64,000 bases of DNA from Lytechinus pictus (taxonomy: Eukaryota > Echinodermata > Echinoidea > Temnopleuroida > Toxopneustidae): contig NC_087258.1 in NCBI RefSeq assembly GCF_037042905.1, forward strand, positions 8,162,501 to 8,226,500. The letters are read 5' to 3'. The translations under genes were made by a program, and so were the position numbers. The first letter of the stretch is position 1; the number at the start of each line of letters is the position of its first letter. The notes beneath the pieces were generated by a model. The model saw nothing but the letters and a program-made list of their open reading frames with translations, was not told the DNA's origin and ran no database searches. Positions 1-13,800 of this stretch are shown here, one piece after another.

Positions 1-115
1 TCCCTTCTCTTTGTCCTTCACCCCCCCCCCTCCCCCTCTCGCTCAACCCCCCCCCCCTCCCATTCTCTCTCTCTCTTTATCTATACCCCCTCTCCCTTTT
101 TCCTCTTTTCTCTCT
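1..115 (+). repeat. C/T-rich low-complexity tract
   Basis: Runs of C(10) and CTCTCT. The sequence from 116 to 510 holds a degraded GCAGCACCCC-type repeat edge and (CA)n at 430-480, with no gene seen. Confidence 0.7.
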
Positions 116-510
116 TAAAGGAATGGCATGAAACTGTAAAGTCCCGTCGAGACATTTGGGTTTTTTATTTTGAACTCTCAAACTAGTCTGCAGCTACAGT
201 GTGTATAATTTAAATAATTTCATAATATATATTGTGTCTCATGCGGACCCGATATTATCTTAACATTTCCCATTAAATTTGACTGGTTTTTAGAAGGGCC
301 CTGGGAACGATTTTTTCAGTGGGGGTGCTGACACGGGCTGAAATCTCTCCTAAAGGCGGGGGGACACACAATTGAGTTTTCCATAGTTCTTTTATATATA
401 CTCACACATGCAAGGGCACCCATACACATACACACACACACACACACGCGCACCCTCACTCACCCACACACACACTCACATATATAAATACATGTATATA
501 TATATGACCG

Positions 511-1610
511 TCAATATTTAGCTTTATTCTTATAAACATGATAAGAGCATAGATATCAAATAGACGAAGTGCGAGCGCGAAGCGCGAGCCAAAAAATTGT
601 ATTTTGTCCTGAAAATTGAACATTTTTAGCAATGTTTGTGATCCTGAACATGTAATATAATAATAATATGTAACAATTAATTACTGCGAGTGCGATCAGC
701 GCGAGCAGCTATTTTTTATATATGTTCTGGCCTGATCGAAAAGGAACCTGTTCTAAAGACTCTTTGCCCTTTACCCATGAAGACGATACATATTCCAACA
801 ATCAAACAATGCGACCGTGAAGCGCGAGCTGAAAATTTTGTCATTCCGACCTAAAATCTGGACATTCTAAGCACTTTTTGTAATCATGAACAGGGTAGGT
901 ATATAACTATGCAATTGACGCGAGCGGAAACAAAATTGAGATTTCAAACCTAAAAACGGGACATTAAAGCACTTTTCTAGTTATGAAGAGGGTAGGTATA
1001 ACTATATATATGATTGATGCGAGCGCGAAGGGCGAGCGGAAACAAAATTGAGATTTCAGACCTAAAACCGGGACATTCTAAGCACTTTTCTAATCATGAA
1101 CAGGATAGGTATATAATTGTACAATTGATGCGAGTGCGAACGGAAACAAAATTGAGATTTCTGACCTAAAAACTGGACATTCTAAGCACTTTTCTAATAA
1201 TGAACAGGATAGGTATATAAGTATACAATTGATGCGAGCGGAAACAAAATTGAGATTTAAGACCTAAAAATGGGACACTCTATTCATGTTTTGTAGATCA
1301 GGAAAAGGATGGGTAATTGAGTATCTTCTTACATAAAAAAATGTGAGCGCAAAGCGCGAGCACCAAATTTTTGACATTCTGATCTGAAACTTTATACTTC
1401 AAGCACGTTTTAAATAAAAAAAAACAAGTTGTGTATTTGAATAAATATGCGTGCATGTGTTTAGATTTATACCTAGAATAGGGCATTTTAAATGCATTTT
1501 TTATTATGAAAATTAACAATGCGAGCTAGAAGCGCGAGCTGAAAATATTTAATATTCCGATCTGAAAAGGGTGAATTCAAGCACTATTTCAAGCACTGTG
1601 TAGGAAAATT
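511..1610 (+). repeat. GCGAGCGCGAAGCGCGAGC tandem-like array, copy A
   Basis: About eight degenerate units of roughly 90-150 bp. Each has a CpG-rich near-palindromic core (perfect at 571-589) followed by A-rich sequence, GAGATTTCAGACCTAAAAACGG and GGTATATAACTATACAATTG. It starts with TTTAGCTTTATTCTTATAAA. The larger repeat may extend from 290 to 1783, bounded by GGGCCCTGGGAA and its inverted match TTCCCAGGGTC. Confidence 0.75.
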
Positions 1611-1800
1611 CTGAATGGGAGGTTCCTACTGAACGTCTTTCATTTTCATTACATTTCTGTCATTCGTCAAACCTACCAGATTTCCAGTGGGTGCTGCCTA
1701 TGAAAAATAACACACGCAGCACCCCAAGGAAAATTTGGGGGGAGCTGCAGCACCCACAGCACCCCCGCTTCCCAGGGTCATGGTTTCTATAGACCTTTTT

Positions 1801-2636
1801 TTGTCTCGCCTGCATAGCAGAGCGAGACTATAGGCGCCGCTTTTCCGACGGCGGCGGCGGCGGCGGCGGCGTCAACATCAAATCTTAACCTAAGGTTAAG
1901 TTTTTGAAATGACATCATAACTTAAAAAGTATATGGACCTAGTTCATGAAACTTGGGCATGAGGTTAATCAAGTATTAGTGAACATCCTGCTCGAGTTTC
2001 AGGTCACGTGACCAAGGTCAAAGGTCATTTAGGGTCAATGAACTTTGGTTAAGTTGGGGGCATTTGTTGAATTACTATCATAACTTTGAAAATTTATGGA
2101 TCTAGTCCATGAAACTTGGACATAAGGTTAATCAAGTATTAGTGAACATCCTGCCTGAGTTTCAGGTCACATGACCATGGTCAAAGGTCATTAAAGGTCA
2201 ATGAACTTTGGCCGTGTTGGGGGTATTTGTTGAATTACCATCCTAACTCTGAAAGTTTATGGATCTAGTTCATAAAACTTGGGATATAAGAGTAATCAAG
2301 CTTCACTGAACATCCCCTGTGAGTTTCAGGTCACAAAACCAAGTCAAAGGTCAGTTAAGGTCAATATACTTAGGCCATGTTGGGGTAATTGTTGAAGTGC
2401 CATCATAACTTTGAAAGTTTATGGATAGAGAATGAATGAAATGTGGACATGGGTGTAGTTGACAAGTCTTAAGTCACCGTTCAAATGTCATCTATGGTCA
2501 ATGAACGTGGTATTATATCATTATATGAATGGTGTTTTTGTGAATGATTATTTTATAGTAGTTTTCAAAGTTAGCACTGCTGCTATGTTAAATTGCGTAA
2601 TGCAGGCGAGACTGCCAGAGGCGTTCCACTTGTTAT
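1801..2636 (+). repeat. Dispersed TIR element with DR1-type nuclear-receptor half-site repeats, copy 1
   Basis: Starts with GTCTCGCCTGCAT (1803-1815) and ends with its reverse complement ATGCAGGCGAGAC (2600-2612) followed by a conserved CCAGAGGCGTTCCACTTGTT. A CGG run follows the left end. The body is built from degenerate 160-190-bp tandem units containing CATGACC/CAAGGTCAAAGGTCA. One perfect AGGTCAAAGGTCA is at 2015-2027 and two damaged versions lie near 2180 and 2345. It is the most diverged of three copies in the window. Confidence 0.8.
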
Positions 2637-3105
2637 ATTAATGTTTCATATGCCAGATTCCACAATATATACATATTTCCCAGAAATTTCCCAAATACTA
2701 ATTTAATGTTTGACGAATAAGGTAACTACTGAAAAAAATAAACATAGGCTCCTAGGGATATTTTTGTTTACACTAAACCGCATATGTATCATTGGATAGG
2801 GATTGTGAACATTCATTGTTTGTTGCACAAGTACAATTAGTGTTCTCATAGACATAAACATTATCAATCGAGTACAAAGTCTAATATTGCGTAGGAATGC
2901 CGAATTCGGAGCGAACAGTCTTAGAGAGACCGTGGCGCTTTGGTCAACAGTCTCCAAAATTCATATTATCTGTAGCTTTGGTGCTTTTCAGGATTCAAAT
3001 AATCACATTTTAATAATCAATTCTGATAGGTAAAAAATATGCCTAATGGATGCTAATAATATAGATGTGGGGGCTAAAAATTGAATAAAGTAATTTTGCC
3101 CGAAA

Positions 3106-3251
3106 ATGCCAGCTATGGTCAATTTTAAAAAGAAAACGATAGTTCCTTTTTTTCTTGCGGGTTGCTATCGTAGATTTGGGATAAAAGACAATGATTTGAT
3201 ACTTGAATTGATATTTAATAAACGAGTTAGTACATTGATTGGTATTACTAA

Positions 3252-3286
<35 letters not shown>

Positions 3287-3600
3287 GGCCAGGCATGTTA
3301 AATGTAAAATTTGAAGAATCATCTGCTTTTAGGAACCTACAGAGAATTTATGATTTTTCTGAAAACGATATTCGTACAATATTCTTAAGACCTCGGAAGT
3401 CCACGTTAAACAGTAGGTTGAGGGAATTTCAATTTAAAATGTTGTATGAGCTTACATACACTAGAAAATATTTATATGCATTTAAATTTACTACTATCAA
3501 TGCTTGTGCCTTCTGTGATAAAAATGAAGAAACATATTAACATTTATTTTTCAAGTGCAAAAAAATAAGATAGTAATCTTTTAAACTTAATTGATATAAG
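3106..3600 (+). pseudogene. LINE retrotransposon 3' remnant (reverse-transcriptase C-terminal zinc region)
   Basis: An open frame encodes a C-terminal LINE-type block: SRLREFQFKMLYELTYTRKY, then FTTINACAFCDKNEETY. After a stop (TAA in the CAA/GAA position) the same frame gives HLFFKCKKI. The C-x2-C...H-x4-C pattern matches the zf-RVT-like region at the end of non-LTR reverse transcriptases. A (TA)n microsatellite at 3257-3282 has expanded inside the frame (YIYIYIYIY). No RT catalytic core is present. Confidence 0.6.
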
Positions 3601-4361
3601 AAATATAAATTGGGAGGGAATTCACATTGGTGTAAAGATATATAATGTAGGAAACGAACAGTTGGTTAATCATATAATACTGTTAAATACATGATCTTTG
3701 TTTATAGTAGGAATAAAAATAACCCCCCCCCCCCCACCTCAAGAAATAAAACAAAAATTATAGAAAATGATGATGAGGAGAAAAAAAACTAGCTGAACAG
3801 AGGGGCACTTTAGTGCACCATCTCAGAAAATGGGGAATTTTCACCAATAGAGGTGGCGAGGCAGGCACGGATATCATGCATTGATATGATAGTACAGGGG
3901 ATGTGCACTTCCGAGGGTGTGTGTGGGGGCTGTGCTGGTGTTAGTGTGTGGTGCAGGTGCTGGGGTGGTGTGGTGTGCGATGTGGGTGTGTTTGTGTGTC
4001 TGATTGTGTTTTGTTTGTGATTGTGCTTTAGATGACGGGGAAGGGGGTGTTTTGAAGACAGATTAAACTTCTCTTAGACCTTCAGTTAAATTATGTTGCA
4101 TGTTCATTATGTTTAAACAATTATCAATGCTGTATTCCTTTTTATATGAAAAGTGAAAATGTTTTGTTGATTGTAATGTGCTTTTTTATTTTGGAGAGAA
4201 ATAGAATATTACTTTTAAAAATGTACACATATATGTGTTCGGTTATATGTTGACCAGAATACCTTTACAGACCCTGGTTGTAAAACAATCCGTTATAACT
4301 ACTCTCTTTTTGTACAATGTGAAGCTTAGAGGGCGGAATACATACAGGATATTGTGAAACA

Positions 4362-4367
4362 TTTATT
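4362..4367 (-). terminator. Candidate polyadenylation signal for the YWTD-HYR gene
   Basis: AATAAA on the minus strand, about 280 nt past the TAG stop at 4646. It is the first AATAAA below the stop that I noticed. A second one lies near 4190-4185. No supporting GU-rich element was verified. Confidence 0.3.
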
Positions 4368-4645
4368 TCGAAAGGCAAGTTTGATAATTGTTATCTATAA
4401 CCAAGACAACTATATAGCAAGTTCATTATAACATCTCTTCTCGATACATTTATCGACCCTTTCCCCCTTTTCTTGTTTCCTTTTTTTAATACTTGGGGTT
4501 AATAATTGCGAACGATTATCCCTCGTTCTCCTTAGGGTAGCCGCTGGAAGGTTTATAATATCATTTTTTTGGCAGTACATGCTTATAGGCTGGCCTCTAA
4601 TTAGTTTACATGAAGAGGATGGAGATTATTTGGTTGCTTCTTAAC

Positions 4646-4821
4646 CTATGTCAGCACGGATTTTCCGACATGTCCGACTGAGAAGTAGACGGTGAGGGCA
4701 ATGGCCATGGTTGAAAAACTTGAAGATATAGTGACGCCACCAGAATGAGAGCGAACACAACCACGTTTAGTGCTTGGTGCATCTGTGTGAACCGGTGGTG
4801 CGTCTGTGAGAACCGCTACAT
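4646..4821 (-). CDS. Exon 6 (terminal) of YWTD-HYR gene
   Basis: Acceptor TTTGCCATTAG|ATGTAG follows a T-rich tract. The exon completes the phase-1 codon left by exon 5 and stays open for 58 codons to TAG at 4648-4646. It encodes a Thr/Pro-rich stretch (DAPPVHTDAPSTK) and a moderately hydrophobic segment (FSTMAIALTVYFSV) ending near the C terminus. This could be a GPI-signal-like tail or a short membrane anchor, but the hydrophobic run is weak and the protein could simply be secreted. A candidate AATAAA lies downstream on this strand at 4367-4362. Confidence 0.6.
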
Positions 4822-7800
4822 CTAATGGCAAATAAAAAAGAAGAGAATAAAAGATGAAAGAAATAATAATTGCAGAAACTAGGTATAAGAGACAGACACT
4901 CTTGGAAAGACTGATCAGCTTTTAAAGCTGTCACCTAGCTGCAAATGTATGATAAAGAACCTCTGTGCCATTTCATTTGCCGTGATGCAAAATTCATGTT
5001 GCTCTTTCAATCCGGGGGGGGGGGGCACTCAGTATATAATGCATAGTGGGTATGTGCCGCGGAGGGGACCCCCATTTTTACGCTCAAATTTCCGTTCCGA
5101 GGCATAGCATTTTTGTCTTATTGAGAAAAAGAACAAAGAAAACCGCTCCAGAGTATAGCATTTTCTTCTTCTCGAGAAAAAAGAAAAAAAAAATCCGCTC
5201 CAGGGCTTCGCATATTTTCCGTTACGCCGTTCCGGTCGCAATTTTGGTGAAAAGCGGCCGCAGCTCGCTGTCCGACCATCGCCTCTGCGCTAGCGCGCCC
5301 GTCAGTCGTGCCGTCGGGCTAGCTGCATGTACGTTCCATAGGGATGCATACGCACTCGCACGCAGGCGACCCGTTCCAAGGACCCCCGTTTTCACAAACA
5401 TTTGTAGTTCCGAAGCCCGTTCCGAGGACCCTCCTTTTTACAATGAGCCCGCTCCAAGGCCCCCGTTTTTTGTCTCGCCTGCGGCACACCCCTACCACTT
5501 TTTTGGTCGAGTGCCCCCCCCCCCGGGCTTTCAATGCTCGAATGTCCGCAGGTGTGGTGTTCTTTCCATCAGTGTTTCACCACCTCTTACCATGCTTACT
5601 GCTGAGGTTCGTCCGGCGCGGGGGGGGGGGCACTCACATTGACGAGTGGATACAATGCATGACCAAAAAACACGTAAAGGGATCTCTTTTTCAAGATAGG
5701 GCATGTTACGCCGGTAACGTAATAAGGGTGTCCAAAACACTAAAATAACATTAAAAAAGGGGGGTATCTATTTCGCTAGGAAAGCTACGTGTTCAGTGTC
5801 AAATCAGCAAGGGTATAAACAAGACTAAAATGTTTTATACAGGATGTTCTCTAAACACTCCGCGTTTAGAGTCCGATTTGCGCCAGGTGTGGGAGGTGGG
5901 GTCGTACCCACCCAATGATGTACATGTAGGTAAAGGTAAAACTGACGTCCGTGACATATTACAATTAAAATATCGCGGTATTTTTTTAGGGGTTCGATTC
6001 AGGGAATACTTGCCAAGGGTATCGTTTTTATTCCAATACTTTTTAAGGGTAGGGTTTCACATCAATACAGTGGTAGAGCGTACGCCCATGAACGAAAGGT
6101 CGTACGTTCATCCCAAAGACATACAGTAGAAAAGGGACATTCTGCCTTATTATAATTAGTATTAGGGTGCTTAATGTCGTTAACTACATCCTAACAGGTG
6201 CACGAATGAGCGTAATTCCACTCATTAACACCATTGGGGTGCTGATATTATACCAACCCTTAGGTTTCAAAGTTCAGCACCTTTTCTTAGTGCGTATCGT
6301 AGGTTTCATGGACACAGGGGCATAAAACTTCCTGCATTTTCACAGATGATGATGATGATGAATGATGATGATAATGATGATGATGATGATGATGATATCA
6401 GATTATATTTTTTTGCAAACTAGGCCTACAACGACAGCAATGCACTTCCGTGTATACATCCACTTCTAAGCTCCTAAAACGACTTTGAGTGACGACACTT
6501 GGGGTGTTGCCAGAACTTTGTCCCTTAATTTAGGTGTGCAATTTCATAACTGTATATTGTTTTTATTCAAATTAATAGTAATATGAAAAGTTATTTCAAT
6601 GATAATGATAATAACACCAATAAGAAATTGCATTGATTTGAGAAGAAGAACATACCAGAGCCCCTTCGAACCGTCACTATAAATGTGCATCTATCGCTGT
6701 TTCCTGCCGCATCTGTTGCTTGATAGGAAACCTCGGTTATGCCAACAGGGTAATCCCCGCCATTAGTTCCTGGTCCTAGGAAGTTCATTATAGGACAGCT
6801 GGACCAACTGTTCAAAACAGGTTCAGTCCAGTTGACCGACGATGTGTTAACGGCGTTTGTGGCGTTGTCGTCAATCACAGCTACGATGTTCTCAGGACAT
6901 CCTTCTATGGCAACTGGTTGGTCATATGGAGCTGTTTGAAAAGTAAAAACAAATCAATTGCCTTAACACTACACACGTACTTGTTTGGCTAGAAATTCCA
7001 TCTTTATGAATTGGCAAGACCTTATAAAATTCCGGCAGATAGACCTACCAGTCATTTAAAAATGCATTCTACAAGCGATATACAGATTACGATATGGACC
7101 TTCAGTGTCGAAGCTCATTTGGTCAACAGACCTACATTGCAGCCTATAATTTGAACTTTGTTTTGTAACATAAATAAATTGTAACTCTGAATCAAAATTT
7201 AATTCTAAAATAGAATTCGGATTTGGTGAGTGTCATGAATGACATGTTTGCATGAGACTTTTCCACGCTGAACAGAACACGGTGTTCCAGAACTTGTGAA
7301 ATATAATGATATATTATTTAAGCATCTTATGATAATAATAATGATAATTCATAATAATTTATAATAATAACACTTGCTTATATACTGCTTAAAACTAACA
7401 TAATCAGGTGCCTCTAAGCGCTCTGCAGTAATGATGCATTGTAAATCGCATTTTCGCACAGTCTAATACGTGAACACATCGTTAACACTAACACTGCCCA
7501 TGCGGGTGTCCACGGTGTTTAATTACATTAATACAGTTAGTTTCAACATTTTAACAGCGTAGATTTCCATAGTCCTGTATGTGAACAAACTGGGTCACAT
7601 TGTCGAGCAACATTCCCCACCCACCGGCTAGTACACCCCTTCCCTCTAGCCCCCCCCCCCCCCTTCTGCATCAGCAGCGTCATTACCCAAGGGCATATTG
7701 GGGGCAGACATTTCTATGGGGCATAATTTCAAGAGCTGCGAGCGAGGGAATCGAGAGCAAAATTTTAACATTTAGAATACAAAAATTTGAATTTGTGATA

Positions 7801-10800
7801 GATTTTGATGTAATATTCAGAAATGATATCCTTCCTTTTCATCCTTTTTTCTCATTTTCTTTCTTAGTCGTGAAACTTGGGGGGGGGGGTCTGTGGTCCC
7901 TTTGCTCCCCCCCCCCCCTCCCCTGCCATTGCTCTGAACAAACCATTGGCCTTACTGTTTGAAATGACCCGTAATGTTCCTAGAGATTTGATGGTATATG
8001 AACTGCCGTCATGTAGAGTCACCGACGTGTTACGTAGGGTGAGAGAAGAGAACTTCAGATCGTACTCGTATATGCTGAACTCTTGATCGAATCCCATACC
8101 CACCCAGAGTAGCTTGCTTCCATACTTGCTAATGAGGGATTCGCCCAGAGATGGGGTGGAAAATACCTCGATTGTGTGATCCTCGCTCCCGTCAGCATTG
8201 ATGACGCCCAATTTAGTGTAATTCGTGTAGTAAAACAAACGGGCTGTTCGAGAAAAAAGAAAAAGAAGAAATATTAAGTTCAGATAAATAGTTTGGCAAA
8301 GATACGTTAAATGAAAGCTTTACGACTAACGTGGACAATAAGGCCTTATTGCCATCATAAACAATTTACACAAATCAAATTAGTGAAGTGAAGTGAAGAA
8401 TTTGATAGTGAATTCATTGCGGTCAAGAGCTAAAATGTGACAATTTAAACTCCTAAAAAAACAGGCCCGTCGAAAATTTGAGTAAAACCTAAAGTATGTA
8501 TTGGACATGTTCTTTATTTGTCACTGTTATTTTTATTATCTTGTTGGAGCCAATACGTTAAGCTGTAAGATTTCGTATAAGCTATAGTTGTATGGATAAT
8601 GCAGGAGAATTCTGTTATAATCTTATCAATAAAATCTGTGGAAAACATGAATGAAATAATATTCCTTAATTTTTAAAGCAGAAGAATAATGGTAAATGAT
8701 CACCATGAAGAGTGAAACCAATAAAATAATTGTAAATTTATATTTATAATAATATTGGAATGTACCCGTAATTGGTACTGCCACTTTGAATTGGAAACTT
8801 CAGATGGACCCGCTTCGTCGTTGCTGGCGTTGTTGGTGGTGCAGCTACGACAAAGGTCTGACGAAGATTGCAGCCAACAAGCATGACAAGAAAGAGCTTA
8901 CCAAAACGGGTAAATTTTCGTGATTGTGTAATAAGGAAATTTTCTAAAGATCCTCCCTAATTTACCGACAAAAATTAAAAGAAGTATATACCTTCCCTTT
9001 TGGAATTCTCGTTTTCGTCATACATTGTCATAAATGTTTTCTATTCCAAAGAAAAAGATATAATAACCACTGTTATAGAACAAGGCTCACGAATTCGAGC
9101 AGCTCCAAATTTAATTCGGCTCCAATTTTAAATCGATCCCATTCCAAGAGGACTCCTTTGACTCTTTGCGTTTGCCATTGGTTGCAAATCACTTTGCGTT
9201 TGATTTGATCTACATGTACTTGTTCTTGAATGCAAGTTTTTGTGTAAAGGCCGATGCACACCTTATGACTGTTCGCGATCCGATTTGGAACATATCACAT
9301 TTTGCACATTTTCTGAAAATGTGAATGGAACAAATCATTTTATTTGGGGTTGAAATTAATTGAAAGAATACTAATATAACAATTTTGAAAGATTGCAGGC
9401 CTATATTTTGGAGGGAAGGCCAAATTAGTTTCAAATCGTAGCCAATCGTACGACTGCTATTACGGCATTACGACTAGATATTAAATTCGCTTTTATTCTA
9501 ATAAGAATGAGAGCGTAGTCACAGATTTGAAGATAGGTATTCGTATGATGATTTAGAACATTACACAGTCAGATATTCCAAGTCTCAATATTAGCATTAA
9601 ATTCTACTACATTTTATTCTAAAAATCGGGTCGCAGACCAGTCGTAAAGTGTGCGGTCGCCTTACGAGACCCAGAAGCGACAGCTATGACTGAAGTTCTC
9701 AACCATTTTTTTCAAGATCTGTGTTATTGCTTACTAGTATCATCAGCACACCGCTCCAGAGCCATTGCTTCTGCAGTAACGGGTATCACCACCCCCGTGT
9801 CGTTGGAATTCTGGTGTAATTTCGCAACTTCGTTAGCGAAGCGTGCCGTCCAGAAAACGTACCTTTATGAAAGAAAACAAATGAAGATGTTAATTAGTAG
9901 TCATGGTCGTTAAAATGAAAATAAAGAGAGGACCTCACTCATATAAAAATCAATATGAAAGCTTGTGCGTTCATGAGTGGGGTGGGGATGGATGTGCGTA
10001 AGTGTGGGTGGGTGAGTGTGTGGGTATATGTGGGTGTGTGCGTGAAGATGTTCACGTTAGATTGGAGAATTCTCGATAGATGTGCGTGTGCACTAAACAC
10101 ACTGGACACATATGGGACTTGCGTTGACTGACTTTCTTGTTATTTTTGCTAATATCCATGATTACTGAACAATTACCGATTTCTATCAAATACATTTGCC
10201 ATAATAATGCATTTAAACTACATAAACATATTATTCTAATTTTGTTGGATTTGCCAAAATTAATTTCGTTATAGTTAAGACACCATCCATTATAAAAAAA
10301 GAAATGGTCTACTTACTCAGAGAAGGGGTCCCACATGATCAAAGTAGGTTGCTTAAATCCTTCATAAGTGTAAATTGTATCTACGGAGCTACCGTCTAGA
10401 TTGGCCATTGAGAGAGATGCGTCATTGTACATCGACCAGAAGATTTTCCCATTCCCAAGATCAAGAGCGATGGTATGTGGACCTGGAAAACAATCACAGA
10501 TCAGACCTCTTTGAAGATAACATAGTTCAGCAACCATTGTTACCATGGTTACTAAAGAATATTTTACACAGTCATGCTTATCAAAAGTTACTTCAATACT
10601 ATTACGGCAACTTTGCCATTATTTGCAATATAACCAAAGTAAGAGGGCTCAGGGCGGAAAATTAACCATTGATGTAATCGTAAGCCTTTCCGAAATGAGG
10701 TTCTGGATAGCGTTTGATTGAAATTTGTTAATTCTGACAAGTTGTCAGATCTGGACACTTTCTTGAAAATGACAATTTATTCAATGGTCCCCTGGTTACT

Positions 10801-13800
10801 CAAACTTTATTTATTTACGCAACTTGTGGGGCGTCGCGACGTGGTCTGATGGTTAAGACTCTCGTCTTTCAAACTGAGGGACGTGGGTTCTATTAACAGC
10901 CATGGCATGTGGCGTGTTTTCATTCAGCAATAAATTAACCCACATTGTGCTGCACCCAATCCAGGTGAGGTAAATTGGTACCGGCAGGAAGTAATCCCTC
11001 AAAAGGCTGTGAGCACCGGAATCAGTAGACTAGCTAAGCCGAGGTAATATAGAAGGGCCTTGAGCACCCATAACAAGGTGGATACGTGAGCTATACAAAT
11101 CCTATACTATTTATACTATTTTTATATATTCCAAGTCCAGAAACCAAGAGTTTTTTTAACTACCAGTATATGGTAAAAGATAATATTGGCATGGACCAAT
11201 AGTTCATCCCGATTTATTCTCAAGACCCCCTGCGGCGCCACAAGGGGGTATCACTCAACCTCAATAGGGAGTTGCCGCAACCACTACGCGGATGCTTTCT
11301 GGAATGCAGAGTCTATTGTCAAAAGCACTTCATGACAAAGAAGTCTTTGTCGAAAATCGGTGAATCAAAACAGTTGTGCTGTCCTGGGTCCCGTAACACA
11401 AAGCTTATTAGCGATGAATAGCAAATGTGAAAGAACACTTCTGATTGGTTCCTGGTCAGTGTTTTGAACCAAATGCGCGTTTAACATTGATCTTGATTGG
11501 TCAATCCATTTAGCGATTGATCGCCAATCTTTGTGTTACGGAGCCCAGACTCTGAATACGACATACTTGCAGTTTTTCGTCAGCTCCGAATCTTAAGACA
11601 ATCTGCTGTCCCGGTTCACCGGTTTTCGACAAAGACTCTCTAAGCTCTTCATTGTGATTTGACAGGCATTTTCAAAAGATTTACTATGTTTTAGGATATG
11701 TGTGCCCGTTGCATTTGCGAAAACTCGTTATTAGAAACATAGCCAAGTGGATAAGCCATGGGTGAGTGGTATAAAGCATCTTGCTAGACGGACACGGCAA
11801 GGCATATGCCCTGCTCTTTCCTCAATGCTTATCCTAGACACAATAAAAAGCAAGTCTATTAGGAACCAGCTAAAAAGCAATATGTTATAAAATATAATAT
11901 ACATGTAAATGTGGATCGGGGGGGGGACACTTCCTTTGACGAGTGGATACCAGGCGCGACCAAAGAAACGCGTAAAAAAATCTCTTTTTCAAGATTGGTC
12001 AAGTTACGTACGTAACGTATTAAGGCTGTCGAAAACACTAAAGTAGTGAAAAGGGTATATGTTTTGCTAGGAAAGCTACGTGTTTACGGTCAAATTTGCG
12101 AGGGTATAAAAAGACTAAAATTTTTTTAAAAAGAGGTACCTTTTGCCCCAACACAACGTGTTTAGAGTCCTATTCAGTGAGCGAGGTGTGGAAGGTGGGG
12201 CGCCACACTCTAAAAACACTGAACAAAATTTTACCCAATATTATAGGTAGAAAGGGAACATGCATGTTTGCTGGGTATTTTTACCCGATATTGGGCTATT
12301 TTAATCAAACATCATTTTACCCAACCAACATGCATGTTGATGTTTCCATTTTACTCAATATTGGGTAAACTTTTTTTTAGAGTGCAGGGCGGTACTAAAC
12401 CCGATCTAACGAAAAAGCCGACGTCCGTGTTCACGTCCGTGACATAACAATTAAAATATCGCTGTTGACCCCTACTTGTTTAGGGGATCAATTCAGGGAA
12501 TACTTGTCAAGGGTACCGTTTTGTCTCTGGCCCTGGTATCCACTCGTCAATGGAAGTGCCCCCCCCCCCCCTCCGGAATGTGGATATGGATTAATCTAAG
12601 GAAATTGGATGGAAACAGACAGTATAATAATGTCTAACAATTAACAACAAAAAAGACAGTCATATCATGCATATAGCTCACATTTATCACAATGAATAAA
12701 GGAAAATTGCATACGCTATTCATACGTTATTCCAAGCAGACAGGCAGAGGTCTTTTTCAAAAGCAAACGTTTTCTTATATACTCACTGGATGTCGATATT
12801 ATTACTTCTTGGGGACTCTCTCCATCAGTGGGGATCCGACATATCTGATCATTGCTGAAATCGCTCCAGTATACCATATCATTCCCTGGGTCGTAGTCGA
12901 TCCCCGATACGGTGCTGTCATCAGCAAGAGGTATCAGAGTAAAGCGCGACTCCAAGATGTTGTTGTCATCCCTGGGTTCCGGTAGTGGAGCATAGAGAAT
13001 TCCCGGTGAGGTGTTATCACCGATGAATATCTGAGCAACATCTGTATCAGGATAATAATTCTTTAAATACATACAATTTCAGGCAGTTGATGTAGTCAGC
13101 CAAAGATTTGATCTAGCGTGGCGTACGAGGCAAAATTCCTATCATCACACTTAAATACTAAAAAAAAATTATCATCACGACTGAGTGTACAAAAATATAT
13201 ATATCTATCAGAAAAAAAAATGAAAATCTAACTTTGTGGTAGAACTGGTCATCATTTTGAAGAAATACTCTACACCTTTCATTTGTTTCTTGGTCGTACT
13301 ACTTGTGGGACAACTGCCCCCCCCCCCTCTGATTACAGGCATAAATCACAAGACTATATATAATACAGAGAATACAAATACAAATGTGTGGAATTTTCAC
13401 TGGAACAAGCGTATCGACGGCTTTTCCCAAACATTTAATAAAGTTGAAGAATAATAGTAGTCAAAACAGAGTTAACCTCGACCAATTTGGAGTGTAACAT
13501 AGGAGTCCGGATACTGATATGTAATAATGAATAAAAATAATGGTGGATTTATATATCACTTTTTTGCCTGAGGATGCAAAGCGCTTGCTTTATATTATTA
13601 CCCCGGCTTTAGCTCGAGCTACCATCACCGGCGCTCAGTGCAAGCAAGGAATTAATCCTGCCGGGTACCCATTCACCTCACCTGGGTTGAGTGCAACGCA
13701 GTGTAGATACATTTCTTGCTGAAGGAAACACGCCATGGCTAGGGTTCGAACCCAGTACCCTCTGTTTGAAAGGCAAGAGTCAGAACCACTAGACTATGAC

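Noticed and set aside
511-1610. CRISPR-like array
   Set aside because: Spacer lengths vary, spacers are themselves homologous, and the context is a eukaryotic genome; this is a degenerate tandem repeat.
5046-5748. Long overlapping frames on both strands at 5.0-5.7 kb
   Set aside because: GC-rich repeat element with G/C-tract ends; the frames follow composition and have no domain signal.
7600-7962. 120-aa plus-strand open frame
   Set aside because: It is antisense to the YWTD-HYR exon 4 edge and runs through poly-C tracts; no family motif.
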